DNA of 18,173 bases from Alphaproteobacteria bacterium. GTDB lineage: Bacteria > Pseudomonadota > Alphaproteobacteria > SP197. The number at the start of each line of letters is the position of its first letter. Positions within the stretch are counted from its first letter, which is position 1. The notes beneath the pieces are model-generated. The model saw nothing but the letters and a program-made list of their open reading frames with translations, had not been told where the DNA came from and searched no databases. The position numbers and the translations under genes were made by a program. The stretch spans positions 1 to 18,173 of the forward strand of contig JAJEBJ010000086.1 of the NCBI GenBank assembly GCA_022822575.1, read 5' to 3'. Below are positions 1 through 7,185 of this stretch, one piece after another.

Positions 1-404
1 GAGGCACCGCCAAGACGGCAGATCGGTATGCCGACGAGAAAACCGACGATCGTCACGAGAACCACGGCGATCGCGCCGGCCAGGAGAAAATGGAGTTCGA
101 GACCGGCAAGCCACAGCGGCAGGTCGGGCAGGAAGATGGCCTTCTGTGCCACGGGTATGGTGAGAACACCGGTGACATGCGCCGCCAGGCCCATGAAGGC
201 CGCATGACCGAAGCTCAGGATCCCGGAATTGCCGGTGAATGCACTGAAGGCCAGCACGGCGACTGTGAGCACGAGATAGTGCGTCACGGTCCCCTGGAGT
301 GCCGCACCGGCCGTTTGCCACACCAGCAGGGACACGACGGCAATGGGAACCAGCATGAGCAGGCTGCCGGCAAGGGGCGGCCATGACGCAAGACGGGCAC
401 TCAT
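1..404 (-). CDS. Branched-chain amino acid-type ABC transporter permease, LivM family (partial, C-terminus off left edge)
   Basis: Reading leftward from the ATG at 404, an open frame runs off the window edge after 134 codons. The N-terminus is strongly hydrophobic (membrane segments at about residues 11-30 and 43-56, another near 107-127). It contains GNSGILSFGHAAFMGL at about residues 58-72, the LivM hallmark normally seen as GxxGQLSLGHAAFFG. LivM proteins form one of the two inner-membrane channel subunits of HAAT-type importers for branched-chain amino acids, amides, urea or other small organics. The gene is preceded by 352 bases without a gene, so it appears to open its transcript; the usual LivH partner is not upstream and could only lie off the edge. 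The substrate cannot be told. Family assignment is firm, specificity unknown. Confidence 0.85.
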   Translation of the reverse strand, partial: MSARLASWPPLAGSLLMLVPIAVVSLLVWQTAGAALQGTVTHYLVLTVAVLAFSAFTGNSGILSFGHAAFMGLAAHVTGVLTIPVAQKAIFLPDLPLWLAGLELHFLLAGAIAVVLVTIVGFLVGIPICRLGGA

Positions 405-445
405 GTCAACGTGTTCACCGTTGTCGCATTACCTGAGGGAGCCGG

Positions 446-472
446 CGACATTGGAAGACCCCGCCAATGTCG
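446..472. promoter_or_regulatory. Perfect 9-bp inverted repeat upstream of the livM-type gene
   Basis: The arms CGACATTGG (446-454) and CCAATGTCG (464-472) are exact reverse complements with a 9-base spacer. The repeat lies about 42 bases upstream of the permease start at 404. It could be an operator for a dimeric regulator or a 5'-leader hairpin. There is no T-run, so a terminator is unlikely. Confidence 0.35.
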
Positions 473-683
473 TCAAGCGGCGTTGCAACAGTGGCCGCCG
501 GCATGTGACCGACGCAAGATGTGATACTGCACAATACCTGCAACAGCCATACCTGCATGATCGACAGGCACAACAACGCCCATCTACCTATACTGTTGTA
601 ATGACGCTCATATGCAGAAACGTCCAGTCCCCATTGACCGGTCTCTGCGTCTGCATGCTTGTGTAGCGAATTGGCCGAACAGG

Positions 684-703
684 AGGGGCGCAGCAACGCC
701 CCT
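684..703 (-). terminator. Possible terminator hairpin after the binding-protein gene
   Basis: AGGGGCG (684-690) pairs perfectly with CGCCCCT (697-703) around a 6-base loop, about 54 bases beyond the stop codon of the leftward binding-protein gene. The stem is very GC-rich, but no T-tract follows on the leftward strand, so it is at best a weak intrinsic terminator or a transcript-end stabiliser. Confidence 0.3.
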
Positions 704-756
704 GCCTGCCCGGTTGCCGAACTGGCTGCCTAACGATCCTGCTGGACGCTCATGGC

Positions 757-2352
757 TCAGGCAAACCACCAGCGCTCAAGGAACTTGAAGCCGTCCATCT
801 CCCAGTTGCCCGCCACCTGATCAGGTACGGCAATCTTTGACGACTGCGCGCTGATGTGGCTCGCAAAGAGCGGGATGACCGAACCGCCTTCGTCGCGACA
901 GATAAGCTGCATCTCCGCATACATTTCACGTCGCCTGGCCTCGTCGAGCTCCGCCCGTGCCGCCTTGAGCAACACGTTGAAGCGCTCATGCTGCCAGTAT
1001 GTCTCGTTCCAGTTCGACTCGGCGGAATAGCCCTGCGTGAACATCCAGTCCTCGGTTGGACGGCCGCTCCAGAACGAAGCGCTCCAGGGGTGCTTGAGCC
1101 AGACGTCGGACCAGTAACCGTCCGAGGGCATGCGATTGGGAACAATCTCGATGCCTGCCCTCGCGGCATGCTCCGTGTAGAGCAGGATCATGTCGATGCA
1201 ACCGGCGTAGAGGCCTTCCGAGCCGCTGAGTTCGTGCCTGAAACCTTCCATCCCGGCCTTCTTGAGGTGGAACCTTGCCTTCTCCGGATCATAGGCACGT
1301 TGCGGAATGTCCGGAGCGTAGAAGCGGTTGGCGGGCGAGATCGGATGGTCATTTCCGAGCGCGCCATAGCCGCGCAGGACCGTATTGAGTGCGTCCTCCC
1401 GGTCGAAAGCGTACTTCAGGGCGAGACAGAGATCGTTGTTGTCCTTGAAGGGCTCCATGTCGAGGCGCATGGGGAAGGTGTAGTGCAGGGTTCCGGGAAC
1501 GTTCAGCACATCGATGCCCTCTTGCTCGCCCAGCAGCTCCGCGGTTTTCGGTGGCACATGATCGATGATGTCGAACTCGTCGCTGATCAAACCGCTCTGC
1601 CGGCTTGTCGCGTCGGGAACGACCGTAATCTCGACCGAATCGAAGAAGGCGCGATCATCCTTGAAATAGTTCGGGTGACGCTCCAGGTAGCCCCGAATTC
1701 CGGGCTCCCAGTCCTCCAGCGAGTATCCCCCGGTGCCAATGCCGGGCTGCACCTCGCCATCCACGACCGGGAGGATGTAGAAATTCTGGGCAGAGAGCGA
1801 AACAGGAAAATCCGCATTGCCCTCCTGCAGAGTGAAGATGACGCGATTGGGCCCGTCTTTGCGCAGATCCGTGATCGTCTCGGCAATGGACTTGGTCGCC
1901 GATTGCGAGTCATCGCCGCGGTGGCGGGCGATTGACATGATCACATCGTCGGCATCCATGGTCTTGCCGTTGTGAAACTCGACACCTTGGCGAAGATTGA
2001 ACGTCCACTCGGTTGCGTCGGCGTTTGGCTCGAAGGACTCGGCGAGTTCCGGGCCCAGCTGCCCGTCCGACTTGATCTCGGTAAGCTGGCTGCCGATGGT
2101 GTAGAACAGCATGCCGGTGAACGTGCTCGTCAAGTGAACGGGATCGAGCGAGTCGATGGTCGCGCCACCGTGCCATCCGATGCGGGCGTGGCCTCCGAAC
2201 TTGGGAGTCGACGCTTCAACCGAAGACGACAACGTCGCAGCCGGCGCTCCCGCCGCCACGCCTGCCGCTGCCGCATACTGCATGAACTCGCGACGACGCA
2301 GGTTCGCCACCGACGTCTGTCCCCGCATGCGTCCTTTACCAATCTGTCCCAT
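757..2352 (-). CDS. ABC transporter substrate-binding protein, family 5 (peptide/nickel type), Tat-exported
   Basis: The 531-residue protein has a twin-arginine signal: R20-R21-E-F-M followed by an Ala/Gly-rich hydrophobic stretch to about residue 40, so it should be folded in the cytoplasm and exported. The mature part shows the SBP_bac_5 pattern: an early segment with DSLDP (about 68-72), ELAESFEPN, the LRQGVEFHNGK signature near residue 120, then a DADDV motif and a C-terminal lobe ending in NWEMDGFKFLERWWFA. Length is normal. I chose the ATG at 2352 because GGAGG sits 5 bases before it; the frame could extend 24 codons upstream without a ribosome site. Such proteins deliver oligopeptides, opines, nickel or other cationic organics to an inner-membrane ABC complex. 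No matching DppBC permease or DppDF ATPase gene is in the window, so it is an orphan here. Ligand unknown. Confidence 0.9.
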   Translation of the reverse strand: MGQIGKGRMRGQTSVANLRRREFMQYAAAAGVAAGAPAATLSSSVEASTPKFGGHARIGWHGGATIDSLDPVHLTSTFTGMLFYTIGSQLTEIKSDGQLGPELAESFEPNADATEWTFNLRQGVEFHNGKTMDADDVIMSIARHRGDDSQSATKSIAETITDLRKDGPNRVIFTLQEGNADFPVSLSAQNFYILPVVDGEVQPGIGTGGYSLEDWEPGIRGYLERHPNYFKDDRAFFDSVEITVVPDATSRQSGLISDEFDIIDHVPPKTAELLGEQEGIDVLNVPGTLHYTFPMRLDMEPFKDNNDLCLALKYAFDREDALNTVLRGYGALGNDHPISPANRFYAPDIPQRAYDPEKARFHLKKAGMEGFRHELSGSEGLYAGCIDMILLYTEHAARAGIEIVPNRMPSDGYWSDVWLKHPWSASFWSGRPTEDWMFTQGYSAESNWNETYWQHERFNVLLKAARAELDEARRREMYAEMQLICRDEGGSVIPLFASHISAQSSKIAVPDQVAGNWEMDGFKFLERWWFA

Positions 2353-2357
2353 TGAAT

Positions 2358-2362
2358 CCTCC
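2358..2362 (-). promoter_or_regulatory. Ribosome binding site deciding the binding-protein start
   Basis: On the leftward strand GGAGG lies 5 bases before the ATG at 2352. This supports that codon over the upstream in-frame start at 2424 and places the twin-arginine motif about 20 residues from the N-terminus, as expected for a Tat signal. Confidence 0.7.
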
Positions 2363-2535
2363 AACCTCTCTCTTGATTGCTCAGGGCTAATGCACCGAAA
2401 GATCGAAACACACTGTACTTCCACGACCCAACGTGAGTCTCATCGACCGTCGATTTTCGCATGGAAAAACGCGCCGCAAACCGGTTCTCGGAACGGCACG
2501 GGCAATCAATCCTTCAGCAATCTGCACCTCGTTTT

Positions 2536-2556
2536 GGTGGCGCTTCGCACGCCACC
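2536..2556. repeat. 7-bp perfect inverted repeat
   Basis: GGTGGCG (2536-2542) and CGCCACC (2550-2556) are exact reverse complements around a 7-base loop. It lies about 185 bases upstream of the binding-protein start. Neither strand has a T-run immediately after the stem, so it is not a classical terminator. Confidence 0.3.
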
Positions 2557-2613
2557 GCCTTTGACGGCCGGCATGCTAACGTCAAATTGCTGCAGGGCAA
2601 ATGGTCACAGACA

Positions 2614-2635
2614 AATCCTCAGAATCCTGAGGATT
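2614..2635 (-). terminator. Strong hairpin after the dioxygenase gene (terminator or operator)
   Basis: AATCCTCAG (2614-2622) and CTGAGGATT (2627-2635) form a perfect 9-bp stem with a 4-base loop, 77 bases past the stop codon of the leftward dioxygenase gene. A second palindrome, GAATCC-TGA-GGATTC (2622-2636), is nested in it. On the leftward strand the stem is followed by TTGTCTGTG, T-rich but not a clean T-tract. It may end the dioxygenase transcript or bind a regulator of the next gene. Confidence 0.4.
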
Positions 2636-2712
2636 CGCGAGCCATGTAGGGCTGTTTGACCGGAGATGTCCTGTACCGACCCTGGATTGCATGCACGGAT
2701 CCGAGCATCGAA

Positions 2713-3636
2713 TCACACTGGCCGATCGCCGCCAATTGTCACCCGGTGCATCACCCGGCGGTACCTGTCGACCTCTCCGAAGAAGTCGGGCACGGCTCGA
2801 TGCAGGCTTACCCGGTTGTCCCATACCGCTACCGCACCCGGAGACCATCGGAAGCGGCAGGAGAACTCAGGCCGCAACGCGTGACCGCAAAGGAAATCGA
2901 GGAGCGGTCGGCTCTCTTCGTCGGTCATGCCCTCGAAGCGCCGGGTGAATCCCGGACTCACGAAAAGGGCCTTGCGACCGGTGGCAGGGTGGGTGCGCAC
3001 CACCGGGTGTGAAGCCTCCATGGCTTCGCCCTGCTTTCCTGTCATCGCACCCGGGGTGGCATAGTTGGCAGGAGAACCCGAATGATTGATGGCCCGCAGA
3101 CCGGACAGCAACTTCTTCATTCCGTCCGAGAGTGTTTCATAGGCAAGGTACATGTTTACGAACATGGTATCGCCGCCATACGGGGGAACCTCGACCGCAT
3201 AGAGGCTGGCGCCCATTGGCGGTTCCTCGAGGAACATGAGGTCCGAATGAAACTTGCTGTCCCAGCTGTAAGCCTCGCCCGGCGATCGAATGATCTCGAT
3301 GATTTCGGGCCACTCGTCGAGACCCTTGGTGAAAGGATGCTCGATCTGGGGACCGAAGTTGCCGGCGAAGGCGTGGTGCTGCGCGCACGTGAGTTCTTGA
3401 TCCCGGATAAAGATGACCAGGTGCTGATGGAGGGCGTCGAGCATTTCCTCGCGCACTTCCGGAGAGAGAGTCTGCGAGAGGTTCACGCCGCTCAGTTCCG
3501 CCCCAAGGGCTCCAGCAAGAGGATTGACATTCAACTGTCTGTACTCCCGTGTGGCGCCAGGCCCGATGCCTGTCGGACATCTTCGCCGACTATGATTCCT
3601 CGGAGTAACCGAGTCAATTGCAAGGGAAGTCTGCAT
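2713..3636 (-). CDS. TauD/TfdA-family Fe(II)/2-oxoglutarate-dependent dioxygenase
   Basis: The 307-residue protein has the TauD fold signatures: NPLAGALGAELSGVNL near the N-terminus, the facial-triad H130-x-D132 in KFHSDLMF, GGDTMF (Thr157), the distal His279 in WDNRVSLHRAV and the 2-oxoglutarate-binding Arg in RYRRVMHRV near residues 291-298. All residues needed for activity appear present. The family couples 2-oxoglutarate decarboxylation to hydroxylation of sulfonates, phenoxy acids, alkyl sulfates or betaines in the cytoplasm. The start is uncertain: the ATG at 3636 has a weak ribosome site and gives about 28 residues ahead of the usual domain start, and a TTG at 3660 is also in frame. 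It lies 95 bases after the TPR gene, with a hairpin between. No taurine transporter accompanies it, so taurine is not assured. Confidence 0.9.
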   Translation of the reverse strand: MQTSLAIDSVTPRNHSRRRCPTGIGPGATREYRQLNVNPLAGALGAELSGVNLSQTLSPEVREEMLDALHQHLVIFIRDQELTCAQHHAFAGNFGPQIEHPFTKGLDEWPEIIEIIRSPGEAYSWDSKFHSDLMFLEEPPMGASLYAVEVPPYGGDTMFVNMYLAYETLSDGMKKLLSGLRAINHSGSPANYATPGAMTGKQGEAMEASHPVVRTHPATGRKALFVSPGFTRRFEGMTDEESRPLLDFLCGHALRPEFSCRFRWSPGAVAVWDNRVSLHRAVPDFFGEVDRYRRVMHRVTIGGDRPV

Positions 3637-3661
3637 TTGCCCACGCGACGAGATCTGCAAG

Positions 3662-3682
3662 AACTGCCGTGCGTCGGCAGTT
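3662..3682 (-). terminator. Hairpin between the TPR gene and the dioxygenase gene
   Basis: AACTGCCG (3662-3669) and CGGCAGTT (3675-3682) form a perfect 8-bp stem with a 5-base loop, 50 bases past the TPR stop and 26 bases ahead of the dioxygenase ATG. On the leftward strand it is followed by CTTGCAG, so the T-run is poor. It may be a leaky terminator or a leader structure separating the expression of the two genes. Confidence 0.35.
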
Positions 3683-3731
3683 TGGTGCCGCCGGCTGTGC
3701 CGACTGTCGCATCAGGTGAGGCGGACCGCGC

Positions 3732-5396
3732 TCAACGGGCCTGCGTGTGCATGCGGCAGTAGCATGACGACTCGATCGTCACATCGGCGCGGGCGAGAGC
3801 GAGGTCGAGACGCGGCGCGATCAAGCTCGCCTCGTGTTCCTTTCCCTGGCGGATGAGGGATTCGTGGAGCCCGTGCAGGGCCCAGACGTTCTCGGGATGC
3901 CGGCGTGCGCGAATCACCTCGGGATCGAAACCAAGGTCGCTGCGGTAGACGGCTTCCGCCTGCTCCGCCTCACCCTGCTCAAGCAGAAGCGCGCCGAGGG
4001 CATGGCGTGTCGGCTGCATCCAGCCCCAGGGCTCGTCGTAGGGCAGGTTGTCCTCCAGGGCGACCGCGTTGCGCAGGTGGTCGAAGGCGGTCGCGTGGTT
4101 GCCCTTGCGATAGTCGATCTCTCCGCAGACCATCTCCGAGGCGATCGCCAGCACGTCCCGGCACGTGTTGTTGAAGAGAAGGCGCGATTGAGGCACGCGC
4201 TCGCGTGCGGCTTCGAAGTGCTCGCGGTGTTCTTCGGCGGCGGGGATGTCCCCTGTCGCAGCGTACGCGACCGCCTTGGCATAGAGCCCGAGCGCGACGG
4301 TCACGCAGTAGAGCCCGGTGTCCGTCGGCAGCCGTTCCCCGATGATCTCCTGCCACTTCCCGAAGCGAATGAGAGCGTGCATTTTCATGCCGACGTAGCC
4401 CTCGAGGATGTCGGCCATCGGCGGGCTCTCGATTCGCAGCAAGGCTTCCGGGAGGGACGCGACGATTTCGTCGGCCGCTTCCATGGAGGTGCGGGACTGG
4501 CCCAGGAACATGGCCCCGTAGAGCATGAAGTGCGCGTTGTGGACGCGCGAGTAGGCGTAGAGATTGAGCCCTCCCTCGCGCGCGACGTGCTTGCGGTCGG
4601 CTACAAGTGCCGAAGCGTTGCGGAACACGACGTTGTGGTAGTGGCCGCACTGGAAATCTATGTGGGTCGGCATGTGATGGAGGTGGCCTGCGTCCGGCAT
4701 CAGGCCGTAGAGCTGGTCGCCTGCCCGCAGGGCCCTTTCCGGGAACGGCGACATCTCGAGAAGGTGGATGTAGAAGTGAAGCAGACCGGGATGCGGCGGC
4801 GCGCCGTCCTTCTCGACCTGGCGCAGCGCGCTCTCAAGCACGGCCCGCGCCTCCAGCGTGCTGGCGCCTTCCGCCGGCAACCCGGTGCGAAGGTTCCACA
4901 GCTTCCACGGCGTCCGGGTCATGACGGCATCGGCGAAGAGCGTTGCAATGTCGAGGTCGTGGGGCCAGGCATGGTAAGCCTCGCGCATGGCACACGCGTA
5001 GTCCTCGATCCAGTCCTGGAAGTCCGCGGGACGCGACGGCGACGGGCTGCGCCGCGCCATCGCGTCGATGAGCGCCCGCTCCGGACCGCTCACACCATCC
5101 CGCAGCCCAAGCGCCGTCCGGGCAGCATCGTAACTGCCGCGAAGCGCCGGCCCCAGCGCCGTCGCGTCGAACTTTTCCCACGGCCAGTTGTAATAGGGAC
5201 CGATTGAGTAGGCGAGGCCCCACCAGGCCATCGCGCACCCGGGGTCGGCGTCCACAGCGTTCCGGAAGCAGACCTCCGCGTCTTCCTGGTTGAAGGCATA
5301 GAGCCAGTTGAGGCCGCGATCGAACCAGGTTTGCGCTGCAGCGGACCGGGTGGACACCTTCCTGCTGTACGACCCGAGATCATAGTAGTCGTCCAT
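3732..5396 (-). CDS. Tetratricopeptide-repeat protein of an uncharacterised His-rich family
   Basis: The 554-residue protein opens with YYDLGSYSRKVST and a WFDRGLNWLYAFNQEDAEVCF repeat (about 24-44), then ADPGCAMAWWGLAY, which identifies a family of long TPR proteins common in proteobacteria. TPR-like helix pairs continue to the C-terminus. Conserved-looking histidines cluster mid-protein: H202/H207/H211 in the LHFYIHLLE segment, AGHLHHMPTHI at 236-246, GHYHN at 251-255 and VHNAHF at 285-290. The protein ends with SSCYCR (C545, C547). No signal peptide or membrane segment is visible, so it should be cytosolic. The His and Cys pattern suggests metal binding or an unrecognised active site; this is inference, and no function is established to my knowledge. 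It has its own likely promoter (5483-5511) and precedes the dioxygenase gene. Confidence 0.85.
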   Translation of the reverse strand: MDDYYDLGSYSRKVSTRSAAAQTWFDRGLNWLYAFNQEDAEVCFRNAVDADPGCAMAWWGLAYSIGPYYNWPWEKFDATALGPALRGSYDAARTALGLRDGVSGPERALIDAMARRSPSPSRPADFQDWIEDYACAMREAYHAWPHDLDIATLFADAVMTRTPWKLWNLRTGLPAEGASTLEARAVLESALRQVEKDGAPPHPGLLHFYIHLLEMSPFPERALRAGDQLYGLMPDAGHLHHMPTHIDFQCGHYHNVVFRNASALVADRKHVAREGGLNLYAYSRVHNAHFMLYGAMFLGQSRTSMEAADEIVASLPEALLRIESPPMADILEGYVGMKMHALIRFGKWQEIIGERLPTDTGLYCVTVALGLYAKAVAYAATGDIPAAEEHREHFEAARERVPQSRLLFNNTCRDVLAIASEMVCGEIDYRKGNHATAFDHLRNAVALEDNLPYDEPWGWMQPTRHALGALLLEQGEAEQAEAVYRSDLGFDPEVIRARRHPENVWALHGLHESLIRQGKEHEASLIAPRLDLALARADVTIESSCYCRMHTQAR

Positions 5397-5463
5397 GAAA
5401 CATCGCCGTAATCGTTCTGTGGAAGGTCACCTGAGCACCAACGCGACCCAGAGATCCCGAGTA

Positions 5464-5501
5464 CCTTGCCGGACCGGCGGCAAGGATACACACGCCGGTC
5501 C
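5464..5501. promoter_or_regulatory. Two overlapping inverted repeats across the TPR-gene promoter
   Basis: GGACCGGCG (5471-5479) and CGCCGGTCC (5493-5501) are a perfect 9-bp inverted repeat whose arms flank the proposed -10 element. CCTTGCCG (5464-5471) and CGGCAAGG (5478-5485) form a second perfect 8-bp repeat that overlaps it. The position over the -10 and start of transcription suggests operators; if transcription starts further upstream they would be mutually exclusive RNA hairpins. Confidence 0.4.
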
Positions 5502-5511
5502 CGGTCGTCGA
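5483..5511 (-). promoter_or_regulatory. Putative sigma-70-type promoter of the TPR gene
   Basis: On the leftward strand TCGACG (5511-5506) is followed after 17 bases by TATCCT (5488-5483), about 87 bases before the start codon at 5396. The -10 lies in GTGTATCCTTGC, which resembles the proposed promoter of the aminotransferase gene far to the right (TGTGTATCCTGC). Confidence 0.4.
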
Positions 5512-5745
5512 GCGGAAAATCGTCGCGACGCTCGCCGTTTCCGGTGTGAATGCGGACCGATGCCGATGTCGGCGTGATGCGCTGGGAAGACCTGCATGCG
5601 GAGCTGCTGCTCAAGCCGTTCGGGGCGCATACCGGGGGCAACCGATGGACAGGTGACGCACGATGCCGGGTCGCTTATCCGGATTGTGGCCCATGACGAC
5701 GGCACAGCAGGTACTCTGCAGGCCCCGTGCTCCGATTGGCCCTGA

Positions 5746-7185
5746 TCAGCTGTCGCCCAGAATCCCGCGCAGACGGTCCCTGATCTTGTCCTGCATCGTG
5801 CGCGAGCCGCCGGTCTGCCAGGCGGCGGAATCGGAACGTTCGGACATCGGCGGGAACCAGTTTTCGGTCATGTATCGCGCCGTGGTGTGCTCGTCGGTCA
5901 GGAACGTGTTGTCCTTGGCTGCGCGCTTCACGACCTCAACGCCGATCGCATCCTCGTTAACCTCGATGCCGTTGGCGAAGCGGCTCGCCCAGCCCGCAAG
6001 CTCGTCGCACAGGACCAGCATCTCCAGCGAGCCCGTGCGGCCCGAGGAAAGGAAGCCCAGGTTGTGGATGAAGGCCGTGCCGGCAAGCCCCGCGAGAGCC
6101 ATGTTCGCACCAACCTCCGAGGCCGCCTGGGCGTCGACGGTGTGGGAGTCCGAGCAGCCCGCGCCGATCCAGCTCGGCACACCTATTGCGTTGTAGTAGT
6201 CGGTACCGGCGAGGTTGGCGAGCATGTACTCAGGGCCGCCATAGGCGATTGTCGCGGTTTTCATGTCCATCGGCAGGACAGACGAGCCTGCCATCACTGG
6301 CGCGCCGGGATTGGCGATCTGGTGGACCACGATGCCGGCCAGCGATTCGGCGGCAGACTGCGCCAGCACCCCGGCCAGCGTGATCGGTCCGGCCATGCCC
6401 GGAAAGATCGCGGGATAGCACACGATCGGGAAACGCCCTCGCGCGGCGAGCTGCAGCCTGCGGCAAAGTTCGTCACCCAGCCGGAGCGGCGAGACCGGTC
6501 CCGTCAGATCGAGGCCGCAGGGCTTGTCGCCCAGAACCTTCCAGCCGCCGACGCGGTCGGCCATCGTCTGCCAGATGGCCTCGGCCTTGATCTCGTCATG
6601 TGCTGTGAACGCGATGGGCTTGACGGTGTTGTCCATCATCGCGGTGACCGAGCTCACGGCCTCGTCCTCGGCTTCGACGTCGGTCGGGTAACCCAGCGAA
6701 CAGGCGACGTCGAGATGGGGCAGCGCTTCGCATACCCGCGCCGTGTTGGCGAGATCGTTCAGTACGCCGGGCCTGAGCTCGCCGGTGCTGTGATCCAGGA
6801 TGTTGACGCAGTTGTGCCCGGCGCAGTAGGCGGGGCGGTCGGCGGCCGTATCGACCACTCGCTCGCCCTTGCGGTTGTAGAGTTCGACCCTGCGGGGCAC
6901 CGTTCGCAGCGCTGCCTCGACCCGTGCTGGCGGAATGCGCACGTAGCCATCTTCGTCCTGTCGGCAGCCCCTGTGCTCCAGAAGGTCTCTGCGGGTTTCA
7001 TCGTCGTCGACGATCACCCCGACTTCATCGAGGATGCGAAGGGCGCCATCGTGGATCGCCATGGCGTCCATCCGCTCCAGGACCGGGAGCCGGAGGTTTT
7101 GTGTGCGCCGCAGGTCCTGCGCTGGCCGGGCCTCACGCGCGAGAGCCGTGCTGCGCCCGCCGCGTCGCCGGCCGCGGCGGCTCAC
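5746..7185 (-). CDS. Trimethylamine methyltransferase (MttB) superfamily protein, non-pyrrolysine
   Basis: The 479-residue protein matches the MttB superfamily along its length: the IHDGALRILDEVGV helix (44-57), the P-rich IPPARVEAALRTVPRRVELYNRKGE segment (split around 84-108), PVMAGSSVLPMDMKT (296-310), GAGCSDSHTVDAQAASE (341-357) and IHNLGFLSSGRTGSLEMLV (373-391). The frame has no internal TAG, so it is not a pyrrolysine enzyme of the methanogen trimethylamine type. It should resemble the pyrrolysine-free group that includes glycine-betaine and other quaternary-amine:corrinoid methyltransferases. It starts at a GTG overlapping the stop of the AhpD-like gene (GTGA), so translation is coupled. 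No cognate corrinoid protein, corrinoid-folate methyltransferase or reactivase gene is in the window. Substrate unknown; the N-terminal 30 residues are Arg-rich. Confidence 0.88.
   Translation of the reverse strand: MSRRGRRRGGRSTALAREARPAQDLRRTQNLRLPVLERMDAMAIHDGALRILDEVGVIVDDDETRRDLLEHRGCRQDEDGYVRIPPARVEAALRTVPRRVELYNRKGERVVDTAADRPAYCAGHNCVNILDHSTGELRPGVLNDLANTARVCEALPHLDVACSLGYPTDVEAEDEAVSSVTAMMDNTVKPIAFTAHDEIKAEAIWQTMADRVGGWKVLGDKPCGLDLTGPVSPLRLGDELCRRLQLAARGRFPIVCYPAIFPGMAGPITLAGVLAQSAAESLAGIVVHQIANPGAPVMAGSSVLPMDMKTATIAYGGPEYMLANLAGTDYYNAIGVPSWIGAGCSDSHTVDAQAASEVGANMALAGLAGTAFIHNLGFLSSGRTGSLEMLVLCDELAGWASRFANGIEVNEDAIGVEVVKRAAKDNTFLTDEHTTARYMTENWFPPMSERSDSAAWQTGGSRTMQDKIRDRLRGILGDS

Larger units (their letters stand above)
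405..756. other. Intergenic region between the binding-protein gene and the livM-type gene
   Basis: These 352 bases hold no convincing gene. A 93-codon leftward frame inside it matches no family I know and has no good ribosome site. Visible structures are a GC-rich hairpin near the end of the binding-protein gene (684-703) and a perfect 9-bp inverted repeat (446-472) shortly before the livM-type start. The stretch around 500-670 is less GC-rich than its surroundings, as expected for promoter DNA, but I could not pick a clear -35/-10 pair. Confidence 0.5.
2353..2712. other. Intergenic region between the dioxygenase and the binding-protein gene
   Basis: These 360 bases hold no gene I can support; a 62-codon rightward frame (2461-2649) has no recognisable product. 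The region contains two strong palindromic structures: GGTGGCG / CGCCACC at 2536-2556 (7-bp stem, 7-base loop) and AATCCTCAG / CTGAGGATT at 2614-2635. It should contain the end of the dioxygenase transcript and the promoter of the binding-protein gene, but no confident -35/-10 pair was found. Confidence 0.5.
5397..5745. other. Intergenic region between the methyltransferase and TPR genes
   Basis: These 349 bases carry the proposed TPR promoter and operator-like repeats near 5464-5511. The remainder (about 5520-5745) has open frames on both strands but none with a recognised family or ribosome site. A rightward frame starting near 5552 reads MRTDADVGVMRWEDLHAE and on to about 5695; it looks protein-like but I cannot assign it, and it could be a relic. 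Confidence 0.4.

Noticed and set aside
415..696. 93-codon leftward frame before the livM-type gene
   Set aside because: No ribosome site, no family resemblance, and it contains hairpin and regulatory-looking DNA.
856..1935. 359-codon rightward open frame opposite the binding protein
   Set aside because: Antisense shadow; the leftward frame has the Tat signal and family-5 motifs.
2461..2649. 62-codon rightward frame
   Set aside because: No recognisable product and no good ribosome site; it spans palindromic regulatory DNA.
3834..5207. 457-codon rightward open frame opposite the TPR gene
   Set aside because: Antisense shadow in GC-rich DNA; no family features, while the leftward frame has a clear TPR family pattern.
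5746..7185. Pyrrolysine-encoding mttB
   Set aside because: The whole family-length frame is uninterrupted and has no in-frame TAG.
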